From contig JAGCCX010000084.1 of assembly GCA_017651465.1 (NCBI GenBank), positions 1 to 64,000 on the forward strand: DNA of 64,000 nt. The letters run 5' to 3'. Within the stretch, counting starts at the first letter, position 1. Each line of letters begins with the position of its first letter. The notes beneath the pieces were generated by a model, which was given only the letters and a program-made list of their open reading frames with translations, ran no database searches and had not been told where the DNA came from. This DNA is from Bacteroidales bacterium. GTDB taxonomy: Bacteria; Bacteroidota; Bacteroidia; Bacteroidales; UBA932. Shown piece by piece: positions 1-8,076 of the stretch. The position numbers and the translations under genes are program-made.

Positions 1-1058
1 CCTGTCCTGACAAGAACGGCGTGGTAGATGCGAAAGGAGGCCTCCTGATGCCGGCATTCTGCGACAGCCACACCCACATAGTATATGCTGGCAGCCGCGA
101 AGGCGAATTCCTCGACAAAATAAACGGCCTCAGCTACGAACAAATAGCAGCCCGCGGAGGCGGGATCCTAAACTCCTCCGACCTCCTCCACCGCTGCTCC
201 GAAGACGAACTTTACCTCCAGGCGATGACCCGCGTGAAGGAAATGATGGCCAAAGGCAGCGCCGCCATAGAAATCAAAAGCGGCTACGGCCTCAACCCAG
301 AGGACGAACTTAAAATGCTCCGGGTAATACACCGCTTAAAGCAAAGCGTACCCGCCCTCATCCGCAGCACCTTCCTCGGCGCCCACGCCGTAGGCAGAGG
401 CTACACACACGAAAGCTATGTTCAAGAAGTAATCGATATGATGCCGCAGGCCGCAGAATATGCAGATTTCGTTGACGTATTCTGCGACGAAGGCTTCTTC
501 ACTCCGGCCGACACAGAACGTATTCTCGAGCAAGCTGCCCGCTACGGGCTAAGGCCGAAGATACACGCCAACGAGCTCGCCGTAAGCGGCGGGGTTCAAG
601 TTGGCGTAAAGCACTCAGCCCTGTCTGTCGATCACCTTGAACGCACCGGCGACGAAGAAATAGAAGCACTCAAAGGCAGTGCCACTATGCCAACCATGCT
701 CCCGGGTTCCTCTTTCTTCCTCGGCATCCCATTCGCCAGGGCCAAAGAATTCATAGCGGCCGGTCTGGGAGTGGCGCTTGCCTCGGACTACAACCCCGGA
801 TCCTCCCCTATGGGCGATATGCGTTTTGTGATGGCGCTTGGCTGCATCAAGATGCGCCTGACTCCCACCCAGGCTCTGAACGCCGTCACTCTCAACGGAG
901 CGTATGCTATGGGACTAAACAAAGAGACCGGCTCAATTACCGTTGGTAAAAGAGCCGATCTGATACTATCCGAGCCGGGCTGGACCCTTACACGAATTCC
1001 CTACACATTCCAGACACCGTTCATTCGCAGTGTGTTTATCGACGGTGTGCGGCAGTAG
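1..1058 (+). CDS. hutI: Imidazolonepropionase HutI, 5'-truncated by the window edge
   Basis: This enzyme hydrolyses 4-imidazolone-5-propionate to N-formimino-L-glutamate in cytosolic histidine degradation. The frame is open from base 3, and the first visible residues match the strand just before the metal site, so the true start lies upstream and roughly 60 residues are missing. Visible amidohydrolase landmarks are the HxH metal site in DSHTHIVYAG, a later His in FLGAHAV, the segment IHANELAVSGG with its H and E, SVDHLERTG, and the metal Asp in ASDYNPGSSP. The gene ends in TAG and overlaps the 3' end of the convergent lipoprotein gene by 23 nt. No other hut gene is visible here, so any hut operon lies to the left. 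The identification is firm; the start is not visible. Confidence 0.95.
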   Translation, partial: CPDKNGVVDAKGGLLMPAFCDSHTHIVYAGSREGEFLDKINGLSYEQIAARGGGILNSSDLLHRCSEDELYLQAMTRVKEMMAKGSAAIEIKSGYGLNPEDELKMLRVIHRLKQSVPALIRSTFLGAHAVGRGYTHESYVQEVIDMMPQAAEYADFVDVFCDEGFFTPADTERILEQAARYGLRPKIHANELAVSGGVQVGVKHSALSVDHLERTGDEEIEALKGSATMPTMLPGSSFFLGIPFARAKEFIAAGLGVALASDYNPGSSPMGDMRFVMALGCIKMRLTPTQALNAVTLNGAYAMGLNKETGSITVGKRADLILSEPGWTLTRIPYTFQTPFIRSVFIDGVRQ

Positions 1059-2514
1059 CAGGAGCCTCACCCACAAGTTTAAGTCCGAGAATCCTGTCAT
1101 ACTGCGGAGTAAAGAAGCCCTTTACACCGTTCTTGACATTGTATCCGCTGGCGGCTGCACGGGCGGCAATCGACGATGATGCGACGTATTCGATGGAATT
1201 GACGGTAATATACTCATAAACGCCATCGGGGTCTTCATTGTCATCGATGTATCCGATGAATATAAGTCCTAAGCCATATTGTTCCCCGTAATAAAAATGC
1301 AGGTCGTGAGGAGCATACAGAGCAAAGAGGATATCATCACTGTAGTATGAGAAACGATCTGTGGATGAGTTATAAGCACCCATATAGAGGCAGAGCCAAA
1401 CAATCGAAGATTGCTTGTCATCGGCATAGAAGCCATCAACAATCTGTCCGGCAGGGAAAGGCACAGCGCCGGTATCAACGTTGAGGTCACCGTAAATATC
1501 CCACATTTGTTCGCCTGCCAGATTTCCACCCATCATAACGGAACCAAAACTAGGCTCATCCGAAGGGCCGAAAGTGACGACATCATCATAAGGGCCATAT
1601 CCTTCACTCTCAAATAATGATGAGGAATGGATGATATAGTTGCCGCTCAAGAGAGCATCAATAGCGTCTTCTGATGCCGGCACATACTCAACTTTAGCGG
1701 GAGCCATGTTAATACGTGTGTTGCGGGGAATTGTCAGAGCGGAATTCATCTCGATGGCAATCTCCTTACCGTCGCTAGTCAAAACGTACAGAGTGAAGCC
1801 AGCCTTGAAATTGACAGGCGCAACGGAAATCCAGAAATCGGTGGCGGTATCGGGCGTGGAGCCAAGCTTAACGGGGGCATCGGACATATCAACATACACA
1901 TAATCCTTAGCCCCGGTCCTGGTAAAACGAATCGAAGGCTCTCCGCCGGGAGCCATGGTGACGGTACCGGTACCTGAAAGAGATTCTTTATTGTTGGAAT
2001 CAATCTCTATAATTGCCACGCTGGTATCTTCGCCGTAAAGCTTGAGATGTATGTAACCGCCCACATTCCGGAAGAAGAGATTCTCATCTTCGGATACGGA
2101 GACCATAATATTCGAGTCCGGACCGAACGAATTACCACCATAGCTCTGCGCTGTAGGGAAAGTAAGTGATATACCACTGCTTGATACAGCATAAGCTTCG
2201 TTATAGGGGTAAACAGCGTAAACATAATCAAGTGCAGTGCTTCCGGAACCGGCGGAGGTAACCTGGAAATCACCTGAACTTGCTCCATCTGCTCCGGTAA
2301 ATGTAGCCTTAGAATTTGCATTCGTCTTGTTGAACAAGCTTATGGCATCCTGAGCATTCCAGTAAATATTAAGGTCTTCACCGGCATAAAGCTTGGTGTT
2401 ATCGTTTCCTTCAATTGAAGCGTGAAAAACGGGGAATGAAACGCCCTGCTCAATTTTGGTGCTGCACGCTGCTGCCAGCAACGCGACGGCAAAAAGCAAA
2501 CTAAACTTTTTCAT
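1036..2514 (-). CDS. Fimbrillin-like lipoprotein, first of two tandem paralogs
   Basis: This is a 492-residue exported lipoprotein. The signal peptide MKKFSLLFAVALLAAAC ends in a lipobox with Cys17. An in-frame extension to 2628 is open, but the Met at 2514 directly begins the signal peptide and lies 1 nt after the stop of a 49-codon ORF, so it is the chosen start. The first half follows the fimbrillin-like pattern seen in Bacteroidales lipoproteins (a xIYWNAxD-type strand, VYAVYPYN, FPTAQ). The second half, from about residue 300, is shared with the neighbour at 2755-4206, for example the match around PAGQIVDGFY and PAGQILSGFY. I see no catalytic motif. A surface or structural role is inferred only. 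The 3' end overlaps hutI by 23 nt. Confidence 0.85.
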   Translation of the reverse strand: MKKFSLLFAVALLAAACSTKIEQGVSFPVFHASIEGNDNTKLYAGEDLNIYWNAQDAISLFNKTNANSKATFTGADGASSGDFQVTSAGSGSTALDYVYAVYPYNEAYAVSSSGISLTFPTAQSYGGNSFGPDSNIMVSVSEDENLFFRNVGGYIHLKLYGEDTSVAIIEIDSNNKESLSGTGTVTMAPGGEPSIRFTRTGAKDYVYVDMSDAPVKLGSTPDTATDFWISVAPVNFKAGFTLYVLTSDGKEIAIEMNSALTIPRNTRINMAPAKVEYVPASEDAIDALLSGNYIIHSSSLFESEGYGPYDDVVTFGPSDEPSFGSVMMGGNLAGEQMWDIYGDLNVDTGAVPFPAGQIVDGFYADDKQSSIVWLCLYMGAYNSSTDRFSYYSDDILFALYAPHDLHFYYGEQYGLGLIFIGYIDDNEDPDGVYEYITVNSIEYVASSSIAARAAASGYNVKNGVKGFFTPQYDRILGLKLVGEAPATAAHRR

Positions 2515-2515
2515 A

Positions 2516-2665
2516 TTAGCCCCAGGGATAAAGGTTAGGATCATCATTGATGGGCTCGGTGTTCCCCGAAGCGTCCAGTAACGCATCCGTAAGAGAGTAC
2601 GGAAGCAACTCGCAGAGCGGGGCGGCATAGCACGGATGGCTGCCGCCTAAGTAAATCTTTTTCAT
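2516..2665 (-). CDS. 49-residue ORF coupled to the downstream lipoprotein
   Basis: This small ORF begins MKKIYLGGSHPC and ends with the acidic, aromatic tail INDDPNLYPWG, then TAA. Its stop is separated from the ATG of the lipoprotein at 2514 by a single base, so translational coupling is likely. It contains Cys12 and Cys18, has no hydrophobic signal sequence, and turns acidic toward the C-terminus. A TAnnTTTG element sits at 2697-2704, which would give a leader of about 25 nt. Two other lipoproteins in this window (starts 32333 and 42851) are preceded by similar short ORFs ending in GNF. I recognise no named family. It could be a structural leader peptide, a secreted or modified peptide, or a regulatory ORF; nothing in the sequence decides. 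Confidence 0.6.
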   Translation of the reverse strand: MKKIYLGGSHPCYAAPLCELLPYSLTDALLDASGNTEPINDDPNLYPWG

Positions 2666-2696
2666 AAGGCGAACAATAATTATTACACTACAGTCG

Positions 2697-2704
2697 CAAA
2701 TATA
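2697..2704 (-). promoter_or_regulatory. Bacteroidota -7 element TATATTTG
   Basis: On the minus strand this reads TATATTTG and fits the Bacteroidota TAnnTTTG -7 consensus. It lies 31 nt upstream of the 49-codon ORF. No clear TTTG -33 box is found at the usual spacing, so support comes from the -7 element and position alone. Confidence 0.5.
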
Positions 2705-2754
2705 TGAAAAAAGATTTTTAATATCAGCCCTTTAGGGGCAAAAAAATGCCTTCT

Positions 2755-4206
2755 TCACCTTTTTTGCACCAGATCAGACATCTTTCCGGCCGGTTTCATA
2801 CCCATCAAGCGCCCTGCTCTGGAGTGGAAATTCCCTTTAAGTCCGCGGTTTACATCATATCCGCGGGCGCTTGCCAGAGCAGCCACTCCCTTGGACGGCT
2901 TGTATTCAATAGACTTGATGCGGATACGCTCGTATGCCCCGTCAATCTGGTTGTCGATAAAGCCGAGGAACAGCAGGTCCAGGCCCTGGGATGCATAGGC
3001 AAACTCCAGCTGGTGAGGACCTTTGACGGCGAACGGTATATCCTCGGAATAGTAATACTCATCGTCGCACAGATACAATTTGAGCCAGCAGACCTTGGTC
3101 TTGGTATCATCGGTATAGAAGCCCGACAGTATCTGGCCGGCAGGCAGGACCAACTTCATTCCTGTCAAATCAAAATCTCCGCCCAGCTTTATATCCTCGG
3201 ATATGGCAAGATTCCCCTGAAGAGTCACCTGTCCGTCCTTCGGGTCGTCGGAAGGAGATATACGTATCTCGTCGCTGTAAGGGCCAAGCCCCTCGGAAGC
3301 GTAATAAGAAGTAGAGTTGAAGGTATAAGTGCCTGTCAGATATGCATCTATATCATCACGCCCGGCTTCCGGGAAGGAAATCTCTACAGGGTTAACATTA
3401 ACACGGCGGTTGCGCTCCAGCTGAAGGGGCGAGGCCACCTGGATCGCGAATTCACGGTCATTCTCATCCACTACGTAAGCAGTAAAGCCATTATTGAGAT
3501 TTACCGGGGGAAGCACGAGGGTGAATTCGGTAACGTGGTCCTCATCCTGGCCCAGGGGAACAGGATTGGCTATACAATCCATATATACGAAGCTCTTTGT
3601 ATCCGCCGTCCGGCCAAAACTGAACTCAGGAATCCCGTCGCGGTTGAAACGCACCGAGCCGGCGCCGGACAGGGGTTCTTCCAAGTTGGAGTCAATCTCT
3701 ACAAGAGCGACCTTTATCCCCTTGCCATACACTCTCAGGCGCACAAAGCTGCCGATGTGACGGAACTTGAGATTCTCGTTGTCGGAGATGGCTGCCATCG
3801 GGCTGGCACTGTCACCGAAACTATCTCTTTCGTAATACTGGACTGTAGGGAACCACAGGCCGATGCTGCCGTCTGAACCAAGGCTTACCGAACGGCTGTA
3901 TGGATAAACTCCGTAAACGTGATCGGCGGGGTTAGCTTTCCGGGATGACGACAGAATGCGGAACTGCCCTTGGTTCTCTCCGCCATTTCCAGTATAAAGG
4001 GCCGGACTGTTGTAGTTATCCTTATAAAAAATGCTCAGCGAATCGCCGCGCGACCAGAGCACGCTCGAGCCGTCGGAAAGATAGGTTTTGGTGCCAACGC
4101 TCTCGATGGTTGCAAAAATGTCTTTCTGAGCCCTTTCGGGGCCCTGGTTCCGGTTACAACTGAGGGTAATTATAGCTATCGCCAGCAAATAAATTGTCTT
4201 TTTCAT
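2755..4206 (-). CDS. Fimbrillin-like lipoprotein, second tandem paralog
   Basis: This 483-residue lipoprotein has signal peptide MKKTIYLLAIAIITLSC with the lipid-bearing Cys17. The Met at 4206 is chosen over an in-frame extension to 4290 because the extension would run through the terminator hairpin of the preceding SDR gene. It is clearly paralogous to the protein at 1036-2514. Both share VYGVYPY/VYAVYPY, an EIDSN...SLSG or EPLSG segment, a GPY(S/D)D segment, PAGQI..GFY, and a C-terminal A..RGYDV/ASGYNV region. Unlike its paralog it is not preceded by a short ORF. The function is unknown; an outer-membrane or surface location is inferred from the lipobox. A weak TAACTTTA element at 4228-4235 could serve as its promoter. 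Confidence 0.85.
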   Translation of the reverse strand: MKKTIYLLAIAIITLSCNRNQGPERAQKDIFATIESVGTKTYLSDGSSVLWSRGDSLSIFYKDNYNSPALYTGNGGENQGQFRILSSSRKANPADHVYGVYPYSRSVSLGSDGSIGLWFPTVQYYERDSFGDSASPMAAISDNENLKFRHIGSFVRLRVYGKGIKVALVEIDSNLEEPLSGAGSVRFNRDGIPEFSFGRTADTKSFVYMDCIANPVPLGQDEDHVTEFTLVLPPVNLNNGFTAYVVDENDREFAIQVASPLQLERNRRVNVNPVEISFPEAGRDDIDAYLTGTYTFNSTSYYASEGLGPYSDEIRISPSDDPKDGQVTLQGNLAISEDIKLGGDFDLTGMKLVLPAGQILSGFYTDDTKTKVCWLKLYLCDDEYYYSEDIPFAVKGPHQLEFAYASQGLDLLFLGFIDNQIDGAYERIRIKSIEYKPSKGVAALASARGYDVNRGLKGNFHSRAGRLMGMKPAGKMSDLVQKR

Positions 4207-4239
4207 ACTCTGATCATCTTGATTCGTTAAAGTTACAGC

Positions 4240-4274
4240 AAAAAAGGAGCCACAATCACAAGAATTGCGGCTCC
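4240..4274 (-). terminator. Rho-independent terminator of the gcv/SDR operon
   Basis: On the minus strand GGAGCCGCAAT and ATTGTGGCTCC pair around a short loop and are followed by six T. It lies 19 nt past the SDR stop codon and separates the glycine-cleavage operon from the lipoprotein gene beginning at 4206. Confidence 0.85.
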
Positions 4275-4293
4275 AGATTGTCAGAAGCAAAAA

Positions 4294-5064
4294 CTAGATA
4301 CAGGTGTAGCCACCGTCAACGGCGATATTCTGGCCGTTAACATAAGTGCTCTGAGGCGAGGCGAGGAACAGGGCGCAGGTATCGAGCTCGCCGGACTTGC
4401 CGTAACGGCCCATAGGGATGCTCTGCTTGGCAATGGCCTGGAAGTAATCGGAGTCGAGGGTCGCGGTGGTAAGGTCGGTATAGAAATAACCGGGGCAGAT
4501 GCTGTTGACGGTAATACCGTACTTGCCCCACTCGGCTGCCAGTGCGCGGGTCAGGTTGACTACACCGCCCTTGGCTGCGTGGTAAGGCGAACTGCCGCAG
4601 ATAAGGTTACCTACCAGACCGTACATCGAAGCGATGTTGATGATACGGCCGAAGCCTGCCTTAATCATCTCCTTGCCGAACTCGCGGGAGCAGACAAAGG
4701 TACCGAAAAGGTCGATATCAAGCTCTTTCTTGAACTGCTCGTCGGTGATTTCCTCTGCGGGGGCGACGGCGCCGGTGCCGGCATTGTTCATAAGGATGTC
4801 CACACGGCCGAACTTTTCGATTGTAGCGGCAACAGCAGCCTTAACTCTTTCGGTATCGGTAATATCACACGCAAACGGAAGCACTTCAACGCCAAACTCT
4901 TCTGTAATAGCCTTGGCATTCTCTTCAAGCAAGTTCATACGCCTGGCCAGAAGCACGAGCTTGGCACCCTGGCTCGCAAAAGCCTTTGCCATCTGAAGTC
5001 CTAATCCTGTTGATGCACCGGTCACGACCGCTACCCGGCCTGTAAGATCAAAATAATTTTTCAT
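4294..5064 (-). CDS. SDR-family NAD(P)-dependent oxidoreductase
   Basis: This 256-residue classical short-chain dehydrogenase has TGASTGLG nucleotide-binding residues near 15-22, NNAG near 91-94, the catalytic Ser region in IINIASMYG, and the YxxxK pair in SPYHAAKGG. The C-terminal SPQSTYVNGQNIAVDGG segment is typical of the family. It most resembles gluconate 5-dehydrogenase and 2-deoxy-D-gluconate 3-dehydrogenase types, but substrate cannot be set from sequence alone. It is the last gene of the operon that begins at 12061, lies 16 nt after the secreted phosphoesterase gene, and is followed by a strong hairpin terminator. Cytosolic location is expected. The link to glycine cleavage is positional only. 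Confidence 0.9.
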   Translation of the reverse strand: MKNYFDLTGRVAVVTGASTGLGLQMAKAFASQGAKLVLLARRMNLLEENAKAITEEFGVEVLPFACDITDTERVKAAVAATIEKFGRVDILMNNAGTGAVAPAEEITDEQFKKELDIDLFGTFVCSREFGKEMIKAGFGRIINIASMYGLVGNLICGSSPYHAAKGGVVNLTRALAAEWGKYGITVNSICPGYFYTDLTTATLDSDYFQAIAKQSIPMGRYGKSGELDTCALFLASPQSTYVNGQNIAVDGGYTCI

Positions 5065-5080
5065 AATAGATATAGTTTGT

Positions 5081-6709
5081 TTATTTGGTTAGTTTGTCGA
5101 ATTTTTTGGGCCTGACAACAGTCTGCTCATATAGCACCTTGCCTTGGGGATCGCTTACCCGCACAAGTATGGGCAAGGTGGCGGTGGAAGCGGTGGCCAC
5201 GAAGCTGTGAGGAGTCTTGCGGTCTTTCATAGCGCTCTTGGAAGGAGTGCTGGCCTCCGTAAGGCCGGGCGTCACATAAGTTATGACGTACAGCGGCTCG
5301 TCCAGAGCGGACTGCTTGACTGCCAGAGGCTTGCCATCTTCGAATATCTCCACCTTCTGGCCCGGAGCATAGTCCCAGTAGTTGACATATATCATATTCT
5401 CAAAGGCAGGGTCGGCGTACCAGCTGCGGCCGGGATAGAGCTTATGGAAAATCCGGCAGCCCTCGTCGTTACGGTAAAAGTCCCCCACTGCATTCATATC
5501 ATAGACGCGCATCATCTCGGGGTTGCCGCTGATGGGCACATAGCGCGGTGAGGGGTCAGACTCGCTGCAGTCCAGAACATTGATGGCCTGCTCGCTGGAG
5601 TCGGTACCTATGGCCTGATACCCTACAGGGTGCTGCCACATACTTCCGGACGTCGCGCCGAAGATGAACTGCTTGAAACGCGGGAAATTGCCGGTAGAAG
5701 TATGGATGTACTTGTGGGTGTGCCCGGAAAAAACGTACACTTTGGGGAAATCGGTGAACACTTGGTCGAGTATCTCCGCCTGCCCGGGCATCATAACCTC
5801 GCTCGTGCTGGCATCGTTGAACAGGGGCACGTGGCAGCATAAGAAGATACGTGTGTCGGTGGGCACATACGCCAGATCTTTCTTGAGCCACTCGATGTAC
5901 TGCTCCAGGAAGCGGCACTTGTAGTTACGCTTGCCGTTGATGTTCTTGTGCCTTGCATCCGGTTCCCCGTCGTTGATGTACTCGACGCTGTCCATAAAGA
6001 TCCAGTGGTCGGAGCCTATGTTCACCGAGTAGCACGCAGGGCCCCAGGTGTGGCGGTAATTCCAGGCCGATTCAAAGTCGGTGCGGCTGCCGCGCGACGC
6101 TACGGCCCCGTCGTTGTCGTGGTTGCCGCTGACAGAATACACTGGTGTGGGATAACCTGCCATATCCAGGAAACGCTCTGCCGCATATTCATTCATCCCG
6201 AAGTCGTACCAGTATCTGTCGTGGGAGAAGTCCCCAAGATTGACAGAATACACGGCGCCTTTGGCCGCTGCAGCCTTGCACTCGCTGCGGATAACCGGCA
6301 TCACGGTGCTTTTGAAGCGTTTGAGGTCGTTGCGCGAAGGATCGGCCGCGAAATGCGTATCGGTAATGAAGATAACGCTGTAGCTGCTCTGGTCCTGCGG
6401 AACGAGCTTGAAATCGTGCACCTCGGTCTTGGAGGGAGCCTCCGTGAGCAGCTGCCAGAAGCCGGGACGAATCGGGTCGATCATACTGGCCTTGTAACCG
6501 CTGGGAGTGGTTATGAACACTATGCTGTCGGCCTTGTCGGTTTTGAGCGTGTAGCGCCCCTTGGCGTCGGTGAGAACAATCTGGCGGCCGTCGGATACCT
6601 GCACGCCCGCCACCGGCTTCTTGCCGCAAGTGACTTTGCCCTTAACGATGCCTGCTTGCATCATCAATGGGAGCAGCAATGTGGCCGCAATCAACAACAG
6701 TCTTCTCAT
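5081..6709 (-). CDS. Secreted calcineurin-like metallophosphoesterase
   Basis: This 542-residue protein has an N-terminal signal peptide (MRRLLLIAATLLLPLMMQA) and then a short beta-sandwich domain of about 75 residues of the kind that precedes such enzymes (GIVKGKVTC...GRYTLKT). The metallophosphoesterase core carries the dinuclear metal motifs in order: D117xH119 in FITDTHFA, GD159-160, GNHD at 195-198, CCHVP near 292, and GHTH near 331. A C-terminal domain of about 170 residues follows. It should hydrolyse phosphoesters in the periplasm or outside the cell; the substrate is unknown. Its ATG overlaps the gcvPB stop by 4 nt (ATGA), so it is translated with the glycine-cleavage operon, an unexpected partner for a secreted enzyme. 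Confidence 0.9.
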   Translation of the reverse strand: MRRLLLIAATLLLPLMMQAGIVKGKVTCGKKPVAGVQVSDGRQIVLTDAKGRYTLKTDKADSIVFITTPSGYKASMIDPIRPGFWQLLTEAPSKTEVHDFKLVPQDQSSYSVIFITDTHFAADPSRNDLKRFKSTVMPVIRSECKAAAAKGAVYSVNLGDFSHDRYWYDFGMNEYAAERFLDMAGYPTPVYSVSGNHDNDGAVASRGSRTDFESAWNYRHTWGPACYSVNIGSDHWIFMDSVEYINDGEPDARHKNINGKRNYKCRFLEQYIEWLKKDLAYVPTDTRIFLCCHVPLFNDASTSEVMMPGQAEILDQVFTDFPKVYVFSGHTHKYIHTSTGNFPRFKQFIFGATSGSMWQHPVGYQAIGTDSSEQAINVLDCSESDPSPRYVPISGNPEMMRVYDMNAVGDFYRNDEGCRIFHKLYPGRSWYADPAFENMIYVNYWDYAPGQKVEIFEDGKPLAVKQSALDEPLYVITYVTPGLTEASTPSKSAMKDRKTPHSFVATASTATLPILVRVSDPQGKVLYEQTVVRPKKFDKLTK

Positions 6710-8076
6710 TGCCTGGAGTATTTAAGCACCGGCTGACGCGCCGCAAGGGTTTCATCCGGCCGGCCGATAGGAGCGTTATGAGGCACACCCTTGAGTATTT
6801 CGGGATCCTCGGCGGCCTCGCGGGCTATCGTACGCATAACCTCGATAAACGCGTCCAGGGTCTGCAGCGACTCCGTTTCGGTGGGCTCTATCATCAGGGC
6901 CTGATGGAAAAGGAGAGGGAAATAAATTGTGGGCGCGTGGAAGCCGTAATCCAGCAGGCGCTTTGCCACGTCCAAGGTAGTGGCGCCGTTGGGCTCCAGC
7001 AAGCCGTCGAACACGAATTCGTGCTTGCACACCGACTCGATAGGCAACTTATAGCAGTCTTTGAGAGATTCTTTTATGTAATTGGCGGCCAGAGTTGACA
7101 GGCGGCCGGCAAGTTTGATATTCTCCCGCCCCAAGCTGAGAATGTATGCGCAGGCGCGGAGAATAACTCCGAAGTTGCCGTGGAAACCGCTCACGTGAAC
7201 CTTGTCGAGGAAAGGTACCAGACGCTCGCCCACACCCACGGGACCGCTGCCGGGGCCGCCTCCTCCGTGAGGAGTGGAGAAGGTCTTGTGCAGATTAAGA
7301 TGCATCACGTCAAAGCCCATATCGCCGGGACGCACCACACCCAGGAGCGGGTTCATATTGGCCCCGTCATAATAGAGCAGACCTCCGCACTCGTGCACCA
7401 GGGACGCAATTTGCTTGATGTCCCTCTCGAAAAGGCCGAGAGTATTGGGATTCGTAAGCATTATTCCCGCTATGTCAGGTCCGAGCAGAGGCTTAAGGTC
7501 CTCCACATCCACAAGGCCGTCCGGCCTCGATTTAACCACCACCACGTCCAGCCCGCACACAGCCGCGCTGGCGGGGTTGGTGCCGTGGGCGCTGTCGGGG
7601 ACTATTATTTTGGTGCGGGCCTCTTCGCCCCTGCTGCGATGATACTCGCGGATGAGCATCAGGCCGGTAAGCTCGCCGTGGGCACCGGCACAGGGAAGGA
7701 AGGTAAAATGCTTCATTCCCGTAATCTCCGCAAGGGCCTTGTCCATAAAGTCATACACGGCCTGTACGCCCTGGGTGCTGCTCAGGGGCTGCAGAGGGTG
7801 GATGCCGTTGAAAAGCGACACTACCTCTTCGTTTATCTTGGGATTGTACTTCATAGTACAGGAGCCCAGGGGATAGAACCCGGTATCCACACCGAAGTTC
7901 ATCTGCGAGAGGTTGGTGTAGTGACGAACCACATCGGGCTCGCTTACTTCGGGAAGATCAAGCGGAGTCTCGCGCCATACGCTGCCCGAGGGCTTAAACT
8001 CTCCGGCTTCCGGCAGCGAGTAGGCTGAACGGCCGGGCCGCGAAAGCTCGAAAATCAATTTGTCGTAGTATTTCAT
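6706..8076 (-). CDS. gcvPB: Glycine dehydrogenase (decarboxylating) subunit 2
   Basis: This is the PLP-binding half of the split glycine-cleavage P-protein (456 residues). Together with GcvPA it decarboxylates glycine and passes the aminomethyl group to the lipoyl arm of GcvH. The PLP lysine is K264 in HLNLHKTFSTPHGGGGPG, and the upstream DSAHGTNPASAA segment is also characteristic. Length agrees with split P-proteins, in contrast with the roughly 950-residue fused form. Its start overlaps the gcvPA stop by 4 nt, and its stop overlaps the phosphoesterase start by 4 nt, so all three are translationally coupled in the operon starting at 12061. Confidence 0.97.
   Translation of the reverse strand: MKYYDKLIFELSRPGRSAYSLPEAGEFKPSGSVWRETPLDLPEVSEPDVVRHYTNLSQMNFGVDTGFYPLGSCTMKYNPKINEEVVSLFNGIHPLQPLSSTQGVQAVYDFMDKALAEITGMKHFTFLPCAGAHGELTGLMLIREYHRSRGEEARTKIIVPDSAHGTNPASAAVCGLDVVVVKSRPDGLVDVEDLKPLLGPDIAGIMLTNPNTLGLFERDIKQIASLVHECGGLLYYDGANMNPLLGVVRPGDMGFDVMHLNLHKTFSTPHGGGGPGSGPVGVGERLVPFLDKVHVSGFHGNFGVILRACAYILSLGRENIKLAGRLSTLAANYIKESLKDCYKLPIESVCKHEFVFDGLLEPNGATTLDVAKRLLDYGFHAPTIYFPLLFHQALMIEPTETESLQTLDAFIEVMRTIAREAAEDPEILKGVPHNAPIGRPDETLAARQPVLKYSRQ

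Noticed and set aside
2746..3876. 376-codon open frame antisense to the second tandem lipoprotein
   Set aside because: It is a shadow of the lipoprotein gene, which has a clear signal peptide and a paralog next to it.
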